Assembly (NCBI GenBank): GCA_030431825.1 | Contig: JAUIIJ010000004.1 | Location: 62,001 to 126,000, forward strand | Direction: 5' to 3' | Length of the DNA stretch: 64,000 nucleotides | From: Alphaproteobacteria bacterium | Lineage (GTDB): Bacteria; Pseudomonadota; Alphaproteobacteria; Rhodobacterales; Rhodobacteraceae | In this document: positions 1 to 8,681 of the stretch, one piece after another | Position numbering within the stretch: the stretch's first letter is position 1 | Layout of the letters: the number at the start of each line of letters is the position of its first letter | Position numbers and translations under genes: made by a program | Notes under the pieces: model-generated | The model's input: only the letters and a program-made list of their open reading frames with translations | What the model was told of the DNA's origin: nothing | Database searches by the model: none

Positions 1-161
1 TCTCCGATACGGATCTGTTCGTGATCCGCGCGGATCGTGGTGCCGAACCAGACCGATGCGCCGGCCTCCATCACCACCATGCCGATGACATTCGCGTCCG
101 GCGCGACCCAGGTGTCGGCGTGCAGTGTCGGAACTTTTCCATCCAATGCGTAGATCGTCAT
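1..161 (-). CDS. Gamma-carbonic anhydrase family protein, N-terminal fragment (cut by window edge)
   Basis: The reverse strand encodes a peptide beginning [11 protein letters not shown] and continuing with the hexapeptide-style run [18 protein letters not shown] and then TTIRAD. This is the start of the gamma-class carbonic anhydrase/YrdA/PaaY left-handed beta-helix family. Only about 53 residues are inside the window; the rest lies beyond position 1. The start codon overlaps the gmk stop by four bases (ATGA), so it is translated from the gmk message. Catalytic histidines would lie further on and cannot be seen, so carbonic anhydrase activity itself is not supported, only family membership. 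Confidence 0.8.
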   Translation of the reverse strand, partial: MTIYALDGKVPTLHADTWVAPDANVIGMVVMEAGASVWFGTTIRADHEQIRIG

Positions 162-799
162 GCGTTTTCCTCGAATTCTGCCTGAAGAGCGCGGACATGG
201 TCGGTCAGGTCCGGTTGTTGGCTGCGGCGCAGGCGCGTCGCCGTCACGATGGTCTTGAGCCGTGCTTCCGTCGTGTCGAGCGCGTCGTTGACCAGCACGA
301 AATCATAGCCGTCCCAGTGGCTGATCTCGTCCCAGCTTTTCTGCATGCGGCGCGCTATGGTCTCGGGATCGTCCTGGCCCCGGCTTTCGAGCCGCCGGCG
401 CAGTTCGGTGATCGACGGTGGCAGTAGAAAAATCGACAGGGTGTTCTGTCCAAGCGCCGAATTGCGGATCTGCTGCGCCCCCTGCCAATCGATGTCAAAC
501 AGCACGTCCTGCCCGGCATCGATCGCCTGTTGCACCGGGGCGCGCGGCGAACCGTAAAAATTTCCGAAAACATGCGCGTGTTCCAGCATGCCGCCATCCC
601 TCACCTGCGCCTTGAACTCTGCAACCGAGGTAAAGAAATAATCCTCGCCGTCGACCTCGCCCGGACGTGGTGTGCGGGTCGTGGCGCTGACCGAGAACAG
701 GATCGAGGAATCCCAGTCGCGCAGCCGCCGGGCCAATGTGGATTTGCCCGCGCCCGAAGGCGAGGAAAGGATGATCAGGAGCCCGCGCCGGTCTGCCAT
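158..799 (-). CDS. gmk: Guanylate kinase
   Basis: Phosphorylates GMP (and dGMP) to GDP with ATP in the cytoplasm, feeding GTP synthesis. The 213-residue length is typical. The P-loop [10 protein letters not shown] sits at residues 12-21, followed by the GMP-binding region with [19 protein letters not shown], and [11 protein letters not shown] in the core. It lies 19 bases downstream of the yicC gene, which is the usual alphaproteobacterial neighbour, and its stop overlaps the start of the gamma-carbonic-anhydrase-like gene, so the three form one minus-strand operon. There is nothing unusual in the sequence. Confidence 0.97.
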   Translation of the reverse strand: MADRRGLLIILSSPSGAGKSTLARRLRDWDSSILFSVSATTRTPRPGEVDGEDYFFTSVAEFKAQVRDGGMLEHAHVFGNFYGSPRAPVQQAIDAGQDVLFDIDWQGAQQIRNSALGQNTLSIFLLPPSITELRRRLESRGQDDPETIARRMQKSWDEISHWDGYDFVLVNDALDTTEARLKTIVTATRLRRSQQPDLTDHVRALQAEFEENA

Positions 800-818
800 T
801 TCAATTGACTGCCTCTTG

Positions 819-1709
819 TTATTCCACGTTTTGCACTTGTTCGCGCATCTGGTCGATCACCGCCTTGAGATCGAGCCCCACCGCCGTAAGCTCGGTGGAT
901 TGCGATTTGGAGCACAGCGTATTTGCTTCCCGGTTGAACTCCTGCATCAGGAAATCCAGTTTGCGTCCCACCGCGCCGCCCTTGCCGAGAAGATCGCGCG
1001 CGGCGGCGACATGGGCGGCCAGCCGGTCGAGCTCTTCGGTGACGTCCGCCCTGACCGCGATCAATGCAAGCTCCTGCGCCACGCGCGCGGGCTCGGCCCC
1101 GTCGGAATTGTCCAGCACCAGAGACAGGTTGTTTCTCAGCGTCGTGGCCATCGTGTCGCGGCGGGCCTCGGCGAGTTGCACCGCCCGCCCCGTCAGCTCC
1201 GCGATCCGGTCGAGATGTTCGCCAAGCACCTTGTGCAGCGCAGCCCCTTCGCTTTGACGCATGTCAAGAAATCCGGCGACAAGCGACGGGAACTCCGCGC
1301 GCAGGCGGGCAATCAGCGCGGCGTTGTCAGGCTCGGCCGCCACCGCATCGAACATGCCGCGCAGCGCCAGCAGATCGCTGGCCCGCGACGGCGCCAGCGT
1401 CACCCCCCGCTCTCGCGCTTCGGTCTCGATCTCGGACAATGCCGACAGCGCCGCCCGCATTGTCGGACGGTTGAGCGCAAGCTCTCCGGCGTCATCGGAG
1501 CGGGAGATGCGCAGGGACAGGGTGACGTTGCCGCGGGTTACGGATTTGGCCAGTTCGCTGCGCAGCGCCGCCTCCAGACCCTGAAGCCAATCGGGCACGC
1601 GCAGGCGCAGATCGAGGCCCTTGCCGTTGACGCTGCGCAGTTCCCAGCCCCAGGAATATGGCGCGAGTTCCCCCTTGGCAAAGGCAAACCCCGTCATCGA
1701 ATTTATCAT
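819..1709 (-). CDS. yicC: YicC family endoribonuclease
   Basis: Protein of 296 residues starting [15 protein letters not shown]. The N-terminal SMTGFA is the family hallmark, and the C-terminal half carries the conserved DUF1732 block with [21 protein letters not shown]. coli YicC is a ribonuclease acting on small RNAs; a role here in RNA turnover follows from the family. An in-frame start 40 codons upstream exists, but the extra residues do not resemble the family, so the start at 1709 is preferred. It is followed 19 bases later by gmk, a conserved gene pair. Confidence 0.92.
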   Translation of the reverse strand: MINSMTGFAFAKGELAPYSWGWELRSVNGKGLDLRLRVPDWLQGLEAALRSELAKSVTRGNVTLSLRISRSDDAGELALNRPTMRAALSALSEIETEARERGVTLAPSRASDLLALRGMFDAVAAEPDNAALIARLRAEFPSLVAGFLDMRQSEGAALHKVLGEHLDRIAELTGRAVQLAEARRDTMATTLRNNLSLVLDNSDGAEPARVAQELALIAVRADVTEELDRLAAHVAAARDLLGKGGAVGRKLDFLMQEFNREANTLCSKSQSTELTAVGLDLKAVIDQMREQVQNVE

Positions 1710-1821
1710 TTCCGCCCTGCCCGCGATCTGCCGGATGTTCTGTCGTTGTTTACCTAATGGCATTGCCCGAGACAGGGCAAGCCCTCGCCGGCAAACGCGA
1801 CGGGCCGTCGCCGCGAAAGGG

Positions 1822-1836
1822 TTAACCAATTCCTAA
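1822..1836. promoter_or_regulatory. CtrA-like box TTAA-N7-CTAA
   Basis: Two half sites TTAA (1822-1825) and CTAA (1833-1836) are separated by seven bases. The known CtrA consensus in alphaproteobacteria is TTAA-N7-TTAA, so this is a one-mismatch site. It lies in the 260-base divergent region between yicC and the PAS gene. A second such box lies 49 bases further on. Confidence 0.3.
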
Positions 1837-1870
1837 GGTTCTTCTTCAAAATCTTAAAAAATATGCGACG

Positions 1871-1885
1871 TTAACACTTGGGTAA
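1871..1885. promoter_or_regulatory. CtrA-like box TTAA-N7-GTAA
   Basis: Half sites TTAA (1871-1874) and GTAA (1882-1885) with a seven-base spacer, one mismatch from the CtrA consensus, about 85 bases before the PAS start codon. The same TTAA-N7-GTAA form appears before the second PAS gene at 50187-50201. The assignment is by pattern only. Confidence 0.35.
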
Positions 1886-1890
1886 CCATT

Positions 1891-1965
1891 ATGAAGCAAG
1901 TCCTACGGGTGGGTTTCGCCAGAAGGCAAATACCAGCGTCCGGGGCGGCTGTACGAGAGAGTTGA
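1891..1965 (+). CDS. Possible 24-codon leader reading frame
   Basis: An ATG at 1891 opens a 24-residue frame (MKQVLRVGFARRQIPASG then AAVRES) whose stop falls four bases before the PAS gene start. The SD is weak (GGGTAA). The basic arginine-rich peptide and its tight spacing suggest either a translated leader or simply the structured 5' untranslated region of the PAS mRNA. There is no family match that I know. Confidence 0.25.
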   Translation: MKQVLRVGFARRQIPASGAAVRES

Positions 1966-1969
1966 AGAC

Positions 1970-2635
1970 ATGTTCAGTATTTTCCGCCCGAGAGAAACGG
2001 GAAAGGTGGTGACGATGGACCGGTTCCGCAGTGGCGCAAGCCTGTCGCCGATCCGGCAGGCCGAAGCCTATTGGAGCGCGCTGCGCCAGGGGACAGACAT
2101 CCCTTTCCGCTCGCAGATCGATCCGCGCGGGCTCGAGCAGGTTCTGGAATATGCGTTCATTCTGGAACGTGTCGCACCCGGCATCGGCCGCTTCCGGCTG
2201 GCCGGGCAGCATCTGTGCCAACTCGCCGGCATGGAAGTGCGCGGCATGCCGATCACCTCGTTCTTCACGACCGACGGGCGCGAAGGCATGGCGGCAACAC
2301 TGGAATATGTCTTTGACACGCCTGCGGTCGCGGAGATGAGCCTGCAGGGCGAACGCCAGAGCCTGCGCGGCGGCTGCGAGGCGCGCATGATCCTGCTGCC
2401 GCTCAAAAGCGACCTGGGCGATTGCAGCCGTATCCTCGGGGTGCTGGTGGCGGATGGCGATTTTGGCCGCGCGCCGCGCCGTTTCGACATTGCCGATACC
2501 CGGATCCGCGATCTTGCGGCAGGTGACCCCGCGCCGGCGCCCGCCATCGAGGCCGCGCGTGGATTTGCCGAGGCGCAGACCGTTCTGGGCGGCAAGGCCC
2601 CGCATCTGCGCCTGGTGAAAACCGACAAACCATAG
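1970..2635 (+). CDS. PAS domain protein (PAS_5-like), probable signalling protein
   Basis: A 221-residue soluble protein. Residues about 25-165 have the look of the PAS_5 family found mainly in alphaproteobacteria: an Ile-Arg-Gln-Ala-Glu-Ala-Tyr-Trp-like start (SPIRQAEAYWSALR), then YAFILERVAPGIGRFRLAG, GMPITSFF, and a strand ILLPLKSD. The C-terminal 50 residues are Pro/Ala-rich and look disordered. There is no kinase, GGDEF or HTH output domain, so it probably acts through a partner. An alternative start at 2015 (MDRFRSG) has a better SD (AAAGG) and would remove 15 residues. CtrA-like boxes lie upstream. Ligand and partner are unknown. Confidence 0.75.
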   Translation: MFSIFRPRETGKVVTMDRFRSGASLSPIRQAEAYWSALRQGTDIPFRSQIDPRGLEQVLEYAFILERVAPGIGRFRLAGQHLCQLAGMEVRGMPITSFFTTDGREGMAATLEYVFDTPAVAEMSLQGERQSLRGGCEARMILLPLKSDLGDCSRILGVLVADGDFGRAPRRFDIADTRIRDLAAGDPAPAPAIEAARGFAEAQTVLGGKAPHLRLVKTDKP

Positions 2636-2641
2636 GCCAGA

Positions 2642-2678
2642 ACGCGCCAGGCACCGGTGCTCCCGACGCCTGGCGCGT
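2642..2678. terminator. Inverted repeat between convergent PAS and DAHP synthase genes
   Basis: A perfect 11-base inverted repeat (ACGCGCCAGGC at 2642-2652 and GCCTGGCGCGT at 2668-2678) with a 15-base loop lies just after the PAS stop and just before the DAHP synthase stop. There is no strong T-run on either side, but the position between convergent genes makes a bidirectional terminator the likeliest role. Confidence 0.6.
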
Positions 2679-2681
2679 GTG

Positions 2682-4052
2682 TCAGACCGCCTCGCGCTGC
2701 TGCTGTCTGGCCCGTAGGCCCGACAGTTCCTCGGCCACGAGAAATGCAAGTTCCAGAGACTGGCTCGCGTTCAGGCGCGGATCGCAGGCGGTGTGGTAGC
2801 GATCGGACAGATCCTCTTCGCTGACCGCCTGAACGCCGCCGGTGCATTCGGTCACGTCCTGACCGGTCATCTCGAAATGCACGCCGCCGGGCACCGTTCC
2901 TTCGGCCGCGTGGATGCCGAAGAACTCGCGCACTTCACGCAGCACCGACTCGAACGGCCGTGTCTTGTAGCCGCTGGACGACTTGATGGTGTTGCCATGC
3001 ATCGGGTCACAGACCCAGACCACCTCGGCCCCTTCCTCGCGCACCGTCTGGATCAGGCGCGGCAGGTTCTCTGCCACCTTGCCGGCGCCAAAGCGCGAGA
3101 TCAGCGTCAGGCGACCCTGCTCGTTCTTCGGGTTGAGCGTGGCCATCAGCACCTTCAGGTCTTCGCTTGTCATGCTCGGACCGCATTTCAGCCCGATCGG
3201 GTTCAGCACGCCGCGCGCGAATTCCACATGCGCACCGTCCGGCTGGCGCGTGCGGTCTCCGATCCAGATCAGGTGCCCGGATCCGGCCAGCCAGTCGCCG
3301 GTGATCGAATCGCGCCGGGTCAGCGCCTGTTCGTATTCCAGCAACAGGCTTTCGTGGCTGGTGTAGAATTCGACCGATTGCAGCGTATGCGCCGTATCCT
3401 GGTTGACCCCGGCCGCCTTCATGAAATCCAGCGTGTCGCTGATCCGGTTGGCAACCTCGCGATAGCGTTCCGCCTCGTCGCTTTCGGTAAAGCCCAGCGT
3501 CCATGCGTGGACCTGGTGCACATCCGCATAGCCGCCGGTCGAAAAGGCCCGGATCAGGTTCAGCGTCGCCGCAGCCTGCGTATAGGCCTGCAGCATCTTG
3601 CCCGGGTCCGCGACGCGCGCTTCGGGGGTGAATGGCAGCTCGTTGATGATGTCCCCGCGGTAGCTGGGCAATTCGACACCGTTCACCACCTCGGTTGGCG
3701 CGCTGCGCGGTTTGGCGAACTGTCCGGCCATGCGGCCCACCTTGATCACCGGAACCTTGGCACCGTGGGTCAGCACCATCGCCATCTGCAACATCACCTT
3801 GAAGGTGTCGCGAATGCTGTCGGCGCTGAACTGGTCAAACGCCTCGGCGCAATCGCCCCCCTGCAACAGAAATGCCTCGCCCCGCGCCGCAGCCCCCAGA
3901 TGCGCCTTGAGGCGTCGGGCCTCGCCGGCAAAAACCAGCGGAGGATATTTCGAGAGTTGCGCCTCGACCGCGTTCAATGCCGCCTGGTCGGTATAGTCGG
4001 GCATTTGAATCCGAGGCTTGCTGCGCCATCCGGCTTTTTGCCACTCACTCAT
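2682..4052 (-). CDS. Class II 3-deoxy-7-phosphoheptulonate (DAHP) synthase
   Basis: Condenses phosphoenolpyruvate and erythrose 4-phosphate, the first step of the shikimate pathway to aromatic amino acids. The 456-residue protein matches the plant/actinobacterial-like class II form: near the N-terminus [20 protein letters not shown], then [15 protein letters not shown] with the metal-binding Cys, and later [11 protein letters not shown] and the C-terminal [17 protein letters not shown]. The start [13 protein letters not shown] is the family N-terminus; an upstream in-frame extension of 60 codons overlaps the divergent promoter region and is rejected. It is divergent from a GlxA-type regulator (145 bases apart). 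The class is clear; feedback regulation cannot be judged. Confidence 0.95.
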   Translation of the reverse strand: MSEWQKAGWRSKPRIQMPDYTDQAALNAVEAQLSKYPPLVFAGEARRLKAHLGAAARGEAFLLQGGDCAEAFDQFSADSIRDTFKVMLQMAMVLTHGAKVPVIKVGRMAGQFAKPRSAPTEVVNGVELPSYRGDIINELPFTPEARVADPGKMLQAYTQAAATLNLIRAFSTGGYADVHQVHAWTLGFTESDEAERYREVANRISDTLDFMKAAGVNQDTAHTLQSVEFYTSHESLLLEYEQALTRRDSITGDWLAGSGHLIWIGDRTRQPDGAHVEFARGVLNPIGLKCGPSMTSEDLKVLMATLNPKNEQGRLTLISRFGAGKVAENLPRLIQTVREEGAEVVWVCDPMHGNTIKSSSGYKTRPFESVLREVREFFGIHAAEGTVPGGVHFEMTGQDVTECTGGVQAVSEEDLSDRYHTACDPRLNASQSLELAFLVAEELSGLRARQQQREAV

Positions 4053-4197
4053 CGCTCTGATCTCCGTTCCGCATCTCAGGTGGCCTCTATACAAAAGCGC
4101 GGCGCAGGTTGCCATATCCGAAATGCGTCTCTTGACGTCGCAGATCGGGTTTGAGCAAGGTGAATATCGCAGGGTGCCGTGCGAAGGAAACAGAACC

Positions 4198-5202
4198 ATG
4201 ACAGAGCGACGCAAACTTGTCGATGTGGACATGACGGCGACGAAGCCCCGCCGCTTCGTTTTTGTTCTGCTGGAAAACTTTACGATGCTGAGCTTCGCCT
4301 CGGCGCTGGAAAGCCTGCGGATCGCAAACCGGATGGCCGGGCGCGAGATTTACGCCTGGCGGCTCATCGGGGAAGGTGGCGACACGATAACCTGTTCGGC
4401 TGGCACCGTGTTTCCGCTGGATGGCGACCTTGACGAATTGAACCGCGACGACACGGTGCTGATCTGCGGCGGTGTCGACGTGCAGGGCGCAACCACCAAG
4501 CGCCTGCTGGGCTGGGCCCGCCGCGAAGCGCGCAAGGGGTTGCTGGTCGGGGGGCTGTGCACGGCGGCGTTTTCGCTGGCCAAGGCCGGGTTGCTCGATG
4601 GCAAGAGGGCCACGATCCACTGGGAAAACTCCGACAGTTTTGCCGAAGAGTTCGAAGACGTCATGCTGACCAAATCGGTTTTCGTGATCGACGGCAACCG
4701 GATGACGACGGCGGGCGGCACGTCGTCCATCGACCTCATGCTCAAGCTGATCGCGGATGAGCACGGCGAGGATCTGGCCAATTCGGTGGCCGACCAGCTG
4801 ATCTATTCCAGCATCCGCACCGACCAGGACACACAACGCCTGTCGGTCCCCACGCGGATCGGCGTGCGCCACCCGAAGCTGAGCCAGGTCATCCAGATGA
4901 TGGAACAGAATATAGAGGACCCGATCAGCCCCTCTGTGCTGGCCAAGGATGTCGGCATGTCCACCCGCCAACTGGAACGCCTGTTCCGGCGCTATCTCAA
5001 CCGGTCGCCCAAGCGATACTACATGGAACTGCGCCTGCAAAAGGCGCGGAACCTTTTGATGCAGACCGATATGAGCGTGATCAATGTGGCGCTGGCCTGC
5101 GGGTTCGCCTCTCCCAGCCATTTCTCCAAGTGCTACCGGGCCCATTACGAGACGACGCCCTACAGGGAGCGTGGCAGCCATGCGGCGCGGCTTTCGGTGT
5201 GA
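4198..5202 (+). CDS. GlxA family transcriptional regulator (DJ-1/PfpI plus AraC HTH)
   Basis: Protein of 334 residues. Residues about 17-185 form a class I glutamine-amidotransferase/DJ-1-like domain ([20 protein letters not shown], with [14 protein letters not shown] at the nucleophile elbow). Residues about 230-330 hold the two AraC helix-turn-helix motifs ([20 protein letters not shown] and [20 protein letters not shown]). Members of this group control catabolism of betaine, carnitine, arginine and similar amines, sensing a small ligand with the N-terminal domain. The start is supported by AAGGAAA six bases before the ATG. It is divergent from DAHP synthase; its target is not evident locally. 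Confidence 0.88.
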   Translation: MTERRKLVDVDMTATKPRRFVFVLLENFTMLSFASALESLRIANRMAGREIYAWRLIGEGGDTITCSAGTVFPLDGDLDELNRDDTVLICGGVDVQGATTKRLLGWARREARKGLLVGGLCTAAFSLAKAGLLDGKRATIHWENSDSFAEEFEDVMLTKSVFVIDGNRMTTAGGTSSIDLMLKLIADEHGEDLANSVADQLIYSSIRTDQDTQRLSVPTRIGVRHPKLSQVIQMMEQNIEDPISPSVLAKDVGMSTRQLERLFRRYLNRSPKRYYMELRLQKARNLLMQTDMSVINVALACGFASPSHFSKCYRAHYETTPYRERGSHAARLSV

Positions 5203-5235
5203 TGCGACCGCTCGCCTGAAAGCCGGGCCAGAGGA

Positions 5236-6333
5236 TTACGACGCGGGCGAGATGCGATAGACCGCGCCCTGCCCCACAGAGATGAACCAGATCGTTCCGT
5301 CGGGTGCCTCGACGATATCGCGTACCCGTTCGGTCTCGGGCCCGGATATCTGCTCGGCTTCGCGCAGCGGCGTGCCCTCAAGTCGGCTGATGTGGTCGAA
5401 CTTGAGCGAGCCGACGAAAATATCCCCCCGCCATTCGGGCCACAACCGTCCGGAATACACCATCAGCCCAGAAGGCGCGATCGACGGATCCCAATAGTGT
5501 TCCGGTTGCTCCAATCCGGGCTTGGCGGTGCCTTCACCGATCTTCCCGCCAGAGTAGTGCCGGCCATAGGAAATGACCGGCCAGCCATAATTGAGCCCCC
5601 CGTCGATCAGGTTGATCTCGTCGCCGCCCCGCGCCCCGTGCTCCGAGATCCAGAGCCGTCCCTGCGCATCCAGACCCGCGCCCTGCGGGTTGCGGTGGCC
5701 CAGCGACCAGATTTCAGGGCGTACATTCGCCTCCCCGACAAACGGGTTGTCGGAGGGAACCGACCCGTCGCGGTTTATCCGCACGATCTTGCCGTTATAC
5801 GTTCCCAGGTTCTGGACAAGATCGTCATTGCCCCGATCACCGATGGTGACGAAAAGCCTGCCATCGCGCCCTTCGACCACGCGGCTGCCGAAGTGGCGAC
5901 CGGTGCCACCGCCATCCGCCGCTTCGAACAGGATCCGCAGATCGGACAGCGCGGTGCCGTCCCCGGTCAGCCGCGCCGACGCCAGCGCGGTTCCGGCACC
6001 GCGGCCCTGCGGTTTGGCGAATGTCAGAAGGATCTCGCGGCTGGTTGCAAAATCGCGTGGCACCGTGACGTCGAGCAATCCGCCCTGCCCCGATGCCCGC
6101 ACCGGCGGCACGCCGTCGACACGGGTTGCGCGACCGTCGCGCACATGCAGCAGCGCGCCCTCCCGCTCGGTCACGAGAAAGCCTCCCCCCGGCAGAAAAT
6201 CGACGGCCCAGGGGGTGTCCAGCCCGGTTATCATCGCATCCACGCGGACATTCCCGTCACGCGTTTGCAGTACGTCCGCCTGAACGGCAAAGGCGCCCAA
6301 GGCGGCAATGGCACAGATCACGACACGCAGCAT
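5236..6333 (-). CDS. Secreted PQQ-dependent aldose sugar dehydrogenase (YliI-like)
   Basis: A 365-residue protein with a signal peptide (MLRVVICAIAALGAFAVQA) followed by a soluble six-bladed quinoprotein glucose/sorbosone dehydrogenase propeller. Signatures include GLDTPWAVDFLPGGGFLVTE, GDRGNDDLVQNLGTYNGKI and ISEHGARGGDEINLI, which carries the catalytic His and calcium/PQQ ligands. It should oxidise aldoses to lactones in the periplasm. The start at 6333 has AAAGGG six bases upstream; a start six codons earlier (6351) is possible. It is divergent from the Liv-type binding-protein gene (166 bases). Confidence 0.88.
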   Translation of the reverse strand: MLRVVICAIAALGAFAVQADVLQTRDGNVRVDAMITGLDTPWAVDFLPGGGFLVTEREGALLHVRDGRATRVDGVPPVRASGQGGLLDVTVPRDFATSREILLTFAKPQGRGAGTALASARLTGDGTALSDLRILFEAADGGGTGRHFGSRVVEGRDGRLFVTIGDRGNDDLVQNLGTYNGKIVRINRDGSVPSDNPFVGEANVRPEIWSLGHRNPQGAGLDAQGRLWISEHGARGGDEINLIDGGLNYGWPVISYGRHYSGGKIGEGTAKPGLEQPEHYWDPSIAPSGLMVYSGRLWPEWRGDIFVGSLKFDHISRLEGTPLREAEQISGPETERVRDIVEAPDGTIWFISVGQGAVYRISPAS

Positions 6334-6499
6334 GCTCAACCCTTTCGTCATTGTTCTACCTAGGCCGGTATCCGGAATCGACAATACCACGCGGGTGCGT
6401 TCCGACATGGCAGAATCAGCATCATATGGGACTTTTCTTTTTGATGAGCCTTGCCTAGGGTTCCGTTCGAATATTGCGTTCCAACCTGGGAGAAACCAA

Positions 6500-7687
6500 A
6501 TGAAAAAACTGCTATTGGCCACGGCGTCAACCGCTCTCATTGCGGGCATGGCGCAGGCCGAAGACGTGAAACTGGGCGTGCTGCTTGGCTTTACCGGCCC
6601 GCTGGAATCGATTTCCCCCGATATGGCGGCAGCGGTCGATCTCGCGATTGCCGAGGTCAACGACTCGGGTCTGTTCCTTGACGGATCGTCGACCGTTTCC
6701 TCGGTCACGGCGGATACCGGCTGTGTCGATGCCAACCTCGCCGTGGCCTCTGCCGAGCGCCTGATCACGTCGGACAAGGTCAGCGGTATCGTCGGTGGCA
6801 TGTGTTCGGGCGAAACGACCGCCTCGCTGCAGAACGTCGCCTTGCCCAATGGTGTCGTGATGATCAGCCCCTCGGCCACGTCACCCGGTCTGACGACGAT
6901 TGAGGACAATGGCCTGTTTTTCCGCACATCGCCGTCGGACGCCCGCCAGGGTCAGGTCATGGCCGACATCCTGAATGATCGCGGAATCACCGAAGTGGCC
7001 GTCACCTATACCAACAACGACTATGGCAAGGGCCTGGCAGACAGCTTCCAGTCGGCCTTCGAGAGCTCCGGCGGCAGCGTGACGATCAACACCGCGCACG
7101 AAGACGGCAAGGCGGATTACTCTGCCGAAGTCGGTGCACTGGCCTCGGCTGGCGGTGACGTTCTGGTGGTCGCGGGATATGTGGACCAGGGCGGTGCCGG
7201 CATTGTCAACGGCGCGCTGGACACCGGCGCGTTCGACACGTTCATGTTCCCGGACGGCATGGTTTCGGACGCGCTGGAAGCGAATTTCGGTGACATGGTC
7301 GAAGGCTCCTTCGGGCAGCACCCCGGCAATGACAGCGATGGCGGCGCCAAGTTCAACGAAGCCGGCGAAGCGGCCGGGTTTGCACCCACGAATGCCTTTG
7401 CGCCCGAGAGCTATGACGCCGCCGCGCTGATCCTGCTGGCCATGCAGGCCGCCGGGTCCACCGACCCGCAGGTCTACAAGGACAGGGTGATGGACGTCGC
7501 CAATGCGCCCGGCGAGCCGATCCTTCCGGGGGAACTGGGCAAGGCGCTGCAGATCCTCAAGGATGGCGGCGATGTCGATTTCGTCGGAGCATCGGCGGTT
7601 GAACTGATCGGACCGGGCGAAAGCGCGGGCAACTATCGCGAGATCGAGTTCAAGGACGGCAAGATGACCACGGTCGGCTATCGCTGA
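6500..7687 (+). CDS. Branched-chain amino acid-type ABC transporter substrate-binding protein
   Basis: Periplasmic type I binding protein of 395 residues. The signal peptide ends in AGMAQA, with the mature protein starting EDVKLGVLLGFTGPLE, typical of LivJ/Peripla_BP_6. A further conserved block is VSGIVGGMCSGETTASLQ, and it ends with YREIEFKDGKMTTVGYR. It captures an amino acid or related amide for the downstream permease. The start at 6500 follows GGGAGAAACC. It is the first gene of a five-gene operon; a strong hairpin after its stop probably raises its level relative to the membrane components. The real ligand cannot be read from sequence. Confidence 0.93.
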   Translation: MKKLLLATASTALIAGMAQAEDVKLGVLLGFTGPLESISPDMAAAVDLAIAEVNDSGLFLDGSSTVSSVTADTGCVDANLAVASAERLITSDKVSGIVGGMCSGETTASLQNVALPNGVVMISPSATSPGLTTIEDNGLFFRTSPSDARQGQVMADILNDRGITEVAVTYTNNDYGKGLADSFQSAFESSGGSVTINTAHEDGKADYSAEVGALASAGGDVLVVAGYVDQGGAGIVNGALDTGAFDTFMFPDGMVSDALEANFGDMVEGSFGQHPGNDSDGGAKFNEAGEAAGFAPTNAFAPESYDAAALILLAMQAAGSTDPQVYKDRVMDVANAPGEPILPGELGKALQILKDGGDVDFVGASAVELIGPGESAGNYREIEFKDGKMTTVGYR

Positions 7688-7710
7688 TCCGGCCAGACCA
7701 TCATGAAGGA

Positions 7711-7739
7711 CAGCCCGGGGGCCGGATGCGCCCGGGCTG
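7711..7739 (+). terminator. Hairpin between binding-protein gene and ABC ATPase genes
   Basis: Perfect nine-base stem CAGCCCGGG (7711-7719) and CCCGGGCTG (7731-7739) with an 11-base loop, 24 bases after the binding-protein stop. There is no T-run follows, so it is better read as an mRNA-stabilising or attenuating structure that makes the binding protein more abundant than LivG, F, H and M. Confidence 0.55.
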
Positions 7740-7805
7740 CTTCAATACCAAGAGCCGCGCAAAGCGGTGTATACAAGCCGTGAAAACGCGGCACAGGGAG
7801 GTGCG

Positions 7806-8582
7806 ATGATCGTCGTTGATGACGTGCACAAGCATTTTGGCGGATTTCACGCGGTGGACGGCGCTTCACTCGAAATCGCCGAGGGCTCGATCACCGGGCT
7901 GATTGGTCCGAACGGAGCGGGAAAAACCACTCTTTTCAACGTGATTGCGGGCGTTCTTGAACCCACCTCGGGCCGGGTCTCGATGGCGGGCGAGGATATT
8001 ACCGGGCTGCCGCCGCATGACCTTTTCCACAAGGGTCTGCTGCGCACGTTCCAGATCGCGCATGAGTTTTCGTCGATGAGTTGCCGCGAGAACCTGATGA
8101 TGGTGCCTGGCGGTCAATCCGGCGAGACGCTCTGGAACACCTGGTTCGGACGCAAGCGGATCGCCGACGAAGAGCGCGCGCTGCGCGCCAAGGCGGATGA
8201 GGTCCTGGAGTTCCTGACCATCGAGCACCTGGCCGATCACAAGGCGGGAGAGGTGTCGGGAGGGCAGAAGAAGCTCCTGGAACTGGGTCGAACCATGATG
8301 GTGGACGCGCGGATCGTGTTCCTCGACGAGGTGGGCGCGGGCGTCAACCGCACGCTGCTCAACACGATCGGCGATGCGATCATTCGTCTGAATGAAGAGC
8401 GCGGCTATACCTTTGTTGTCATCGAGCATGACATGGATTTCATCGGGCGGCTGTGCGATCCGGTGATCTGCATGGCCGAGGGCAAGGTACTGGCCGAAGG
8501 CACGCTGGAGGAAATCAAGGCCAATGAACACGTGATCGAGGCCTATCTCGGAACCGGTCTGAAGAACAAGGTTGGCACATGA
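7806..8582 (+). CDS. livG: Branched-chain amino acid-type ABC transporter ATPase (LivG)
   Basis: Cytoplasmic ATPase subunit of 258 residues. Walker A is GLIGPNGAGKTTLF at about residue 30, the signature is VSGGQKKLLELGR, and Walker B is IVFLDEVGAGVN. The C-terminal extension after the H-loop (VIEHDMDFIGRLCDPV) is typical of LivG. A good SD (GGGAGGTG) precedes the ATG at 7806. In Walker B the usual DEP is DEV, which is common in this subgroup. It works with LivF, LivH and LivM encoded directly downstream. Confidence 0.92.
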   Translation: MIVVDDVHKHFGGFHAVDGASLEIAEGSITGLIGPNGAGKTTLFNVIAGVLEPTSGRVSMAGEDITGLPPHDLFHKGLLRTFQIAHEFSSMSCRENLMMVPGGQSGETLWNTWFGRKRIADEERALRAKADEVLEFLTIEHLADHKAGEVSGGQKKLLELGRTMMVDARIVFLDEVGAGVNRTLLNTIGDAIIRLNEERGYTFVVIEHDMDFIGRLCDPVICMAEGKVLAEGTLEEIKANEHVIEAYLGTGLKNKVGT

Positions 8583-8629
8583 CGCGCGGGATCGCAGGGG
8601 GCACAGGCCACGCATGTCCGGACCCGATT

Positions 8630-8674
8630 GGGGCTCTGCCCCAAACCCCGGAGTATTTCAGCAAAGATGAAGGG
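8630..8674. repeat. GC-rich palindromic intergenic element (roseobacter-type)
   Basis: Between livG and livF lies GGGGCTCTGCCCC (8630-8642), a five-base stem with a TCT loop, followed by AAACCCCGGAGTATTT and an A-rich run. From memory this arrangement (GGGGCTCTGCCCC, then CCCCGGAGTATTT, then AAGATGAAG) recurs in intergenic regions of many Rhodobacteraceae. By eye I found only this copy in the window. Confidence 0.4.
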
Positions 8675-8681
8675 GGTTGGC

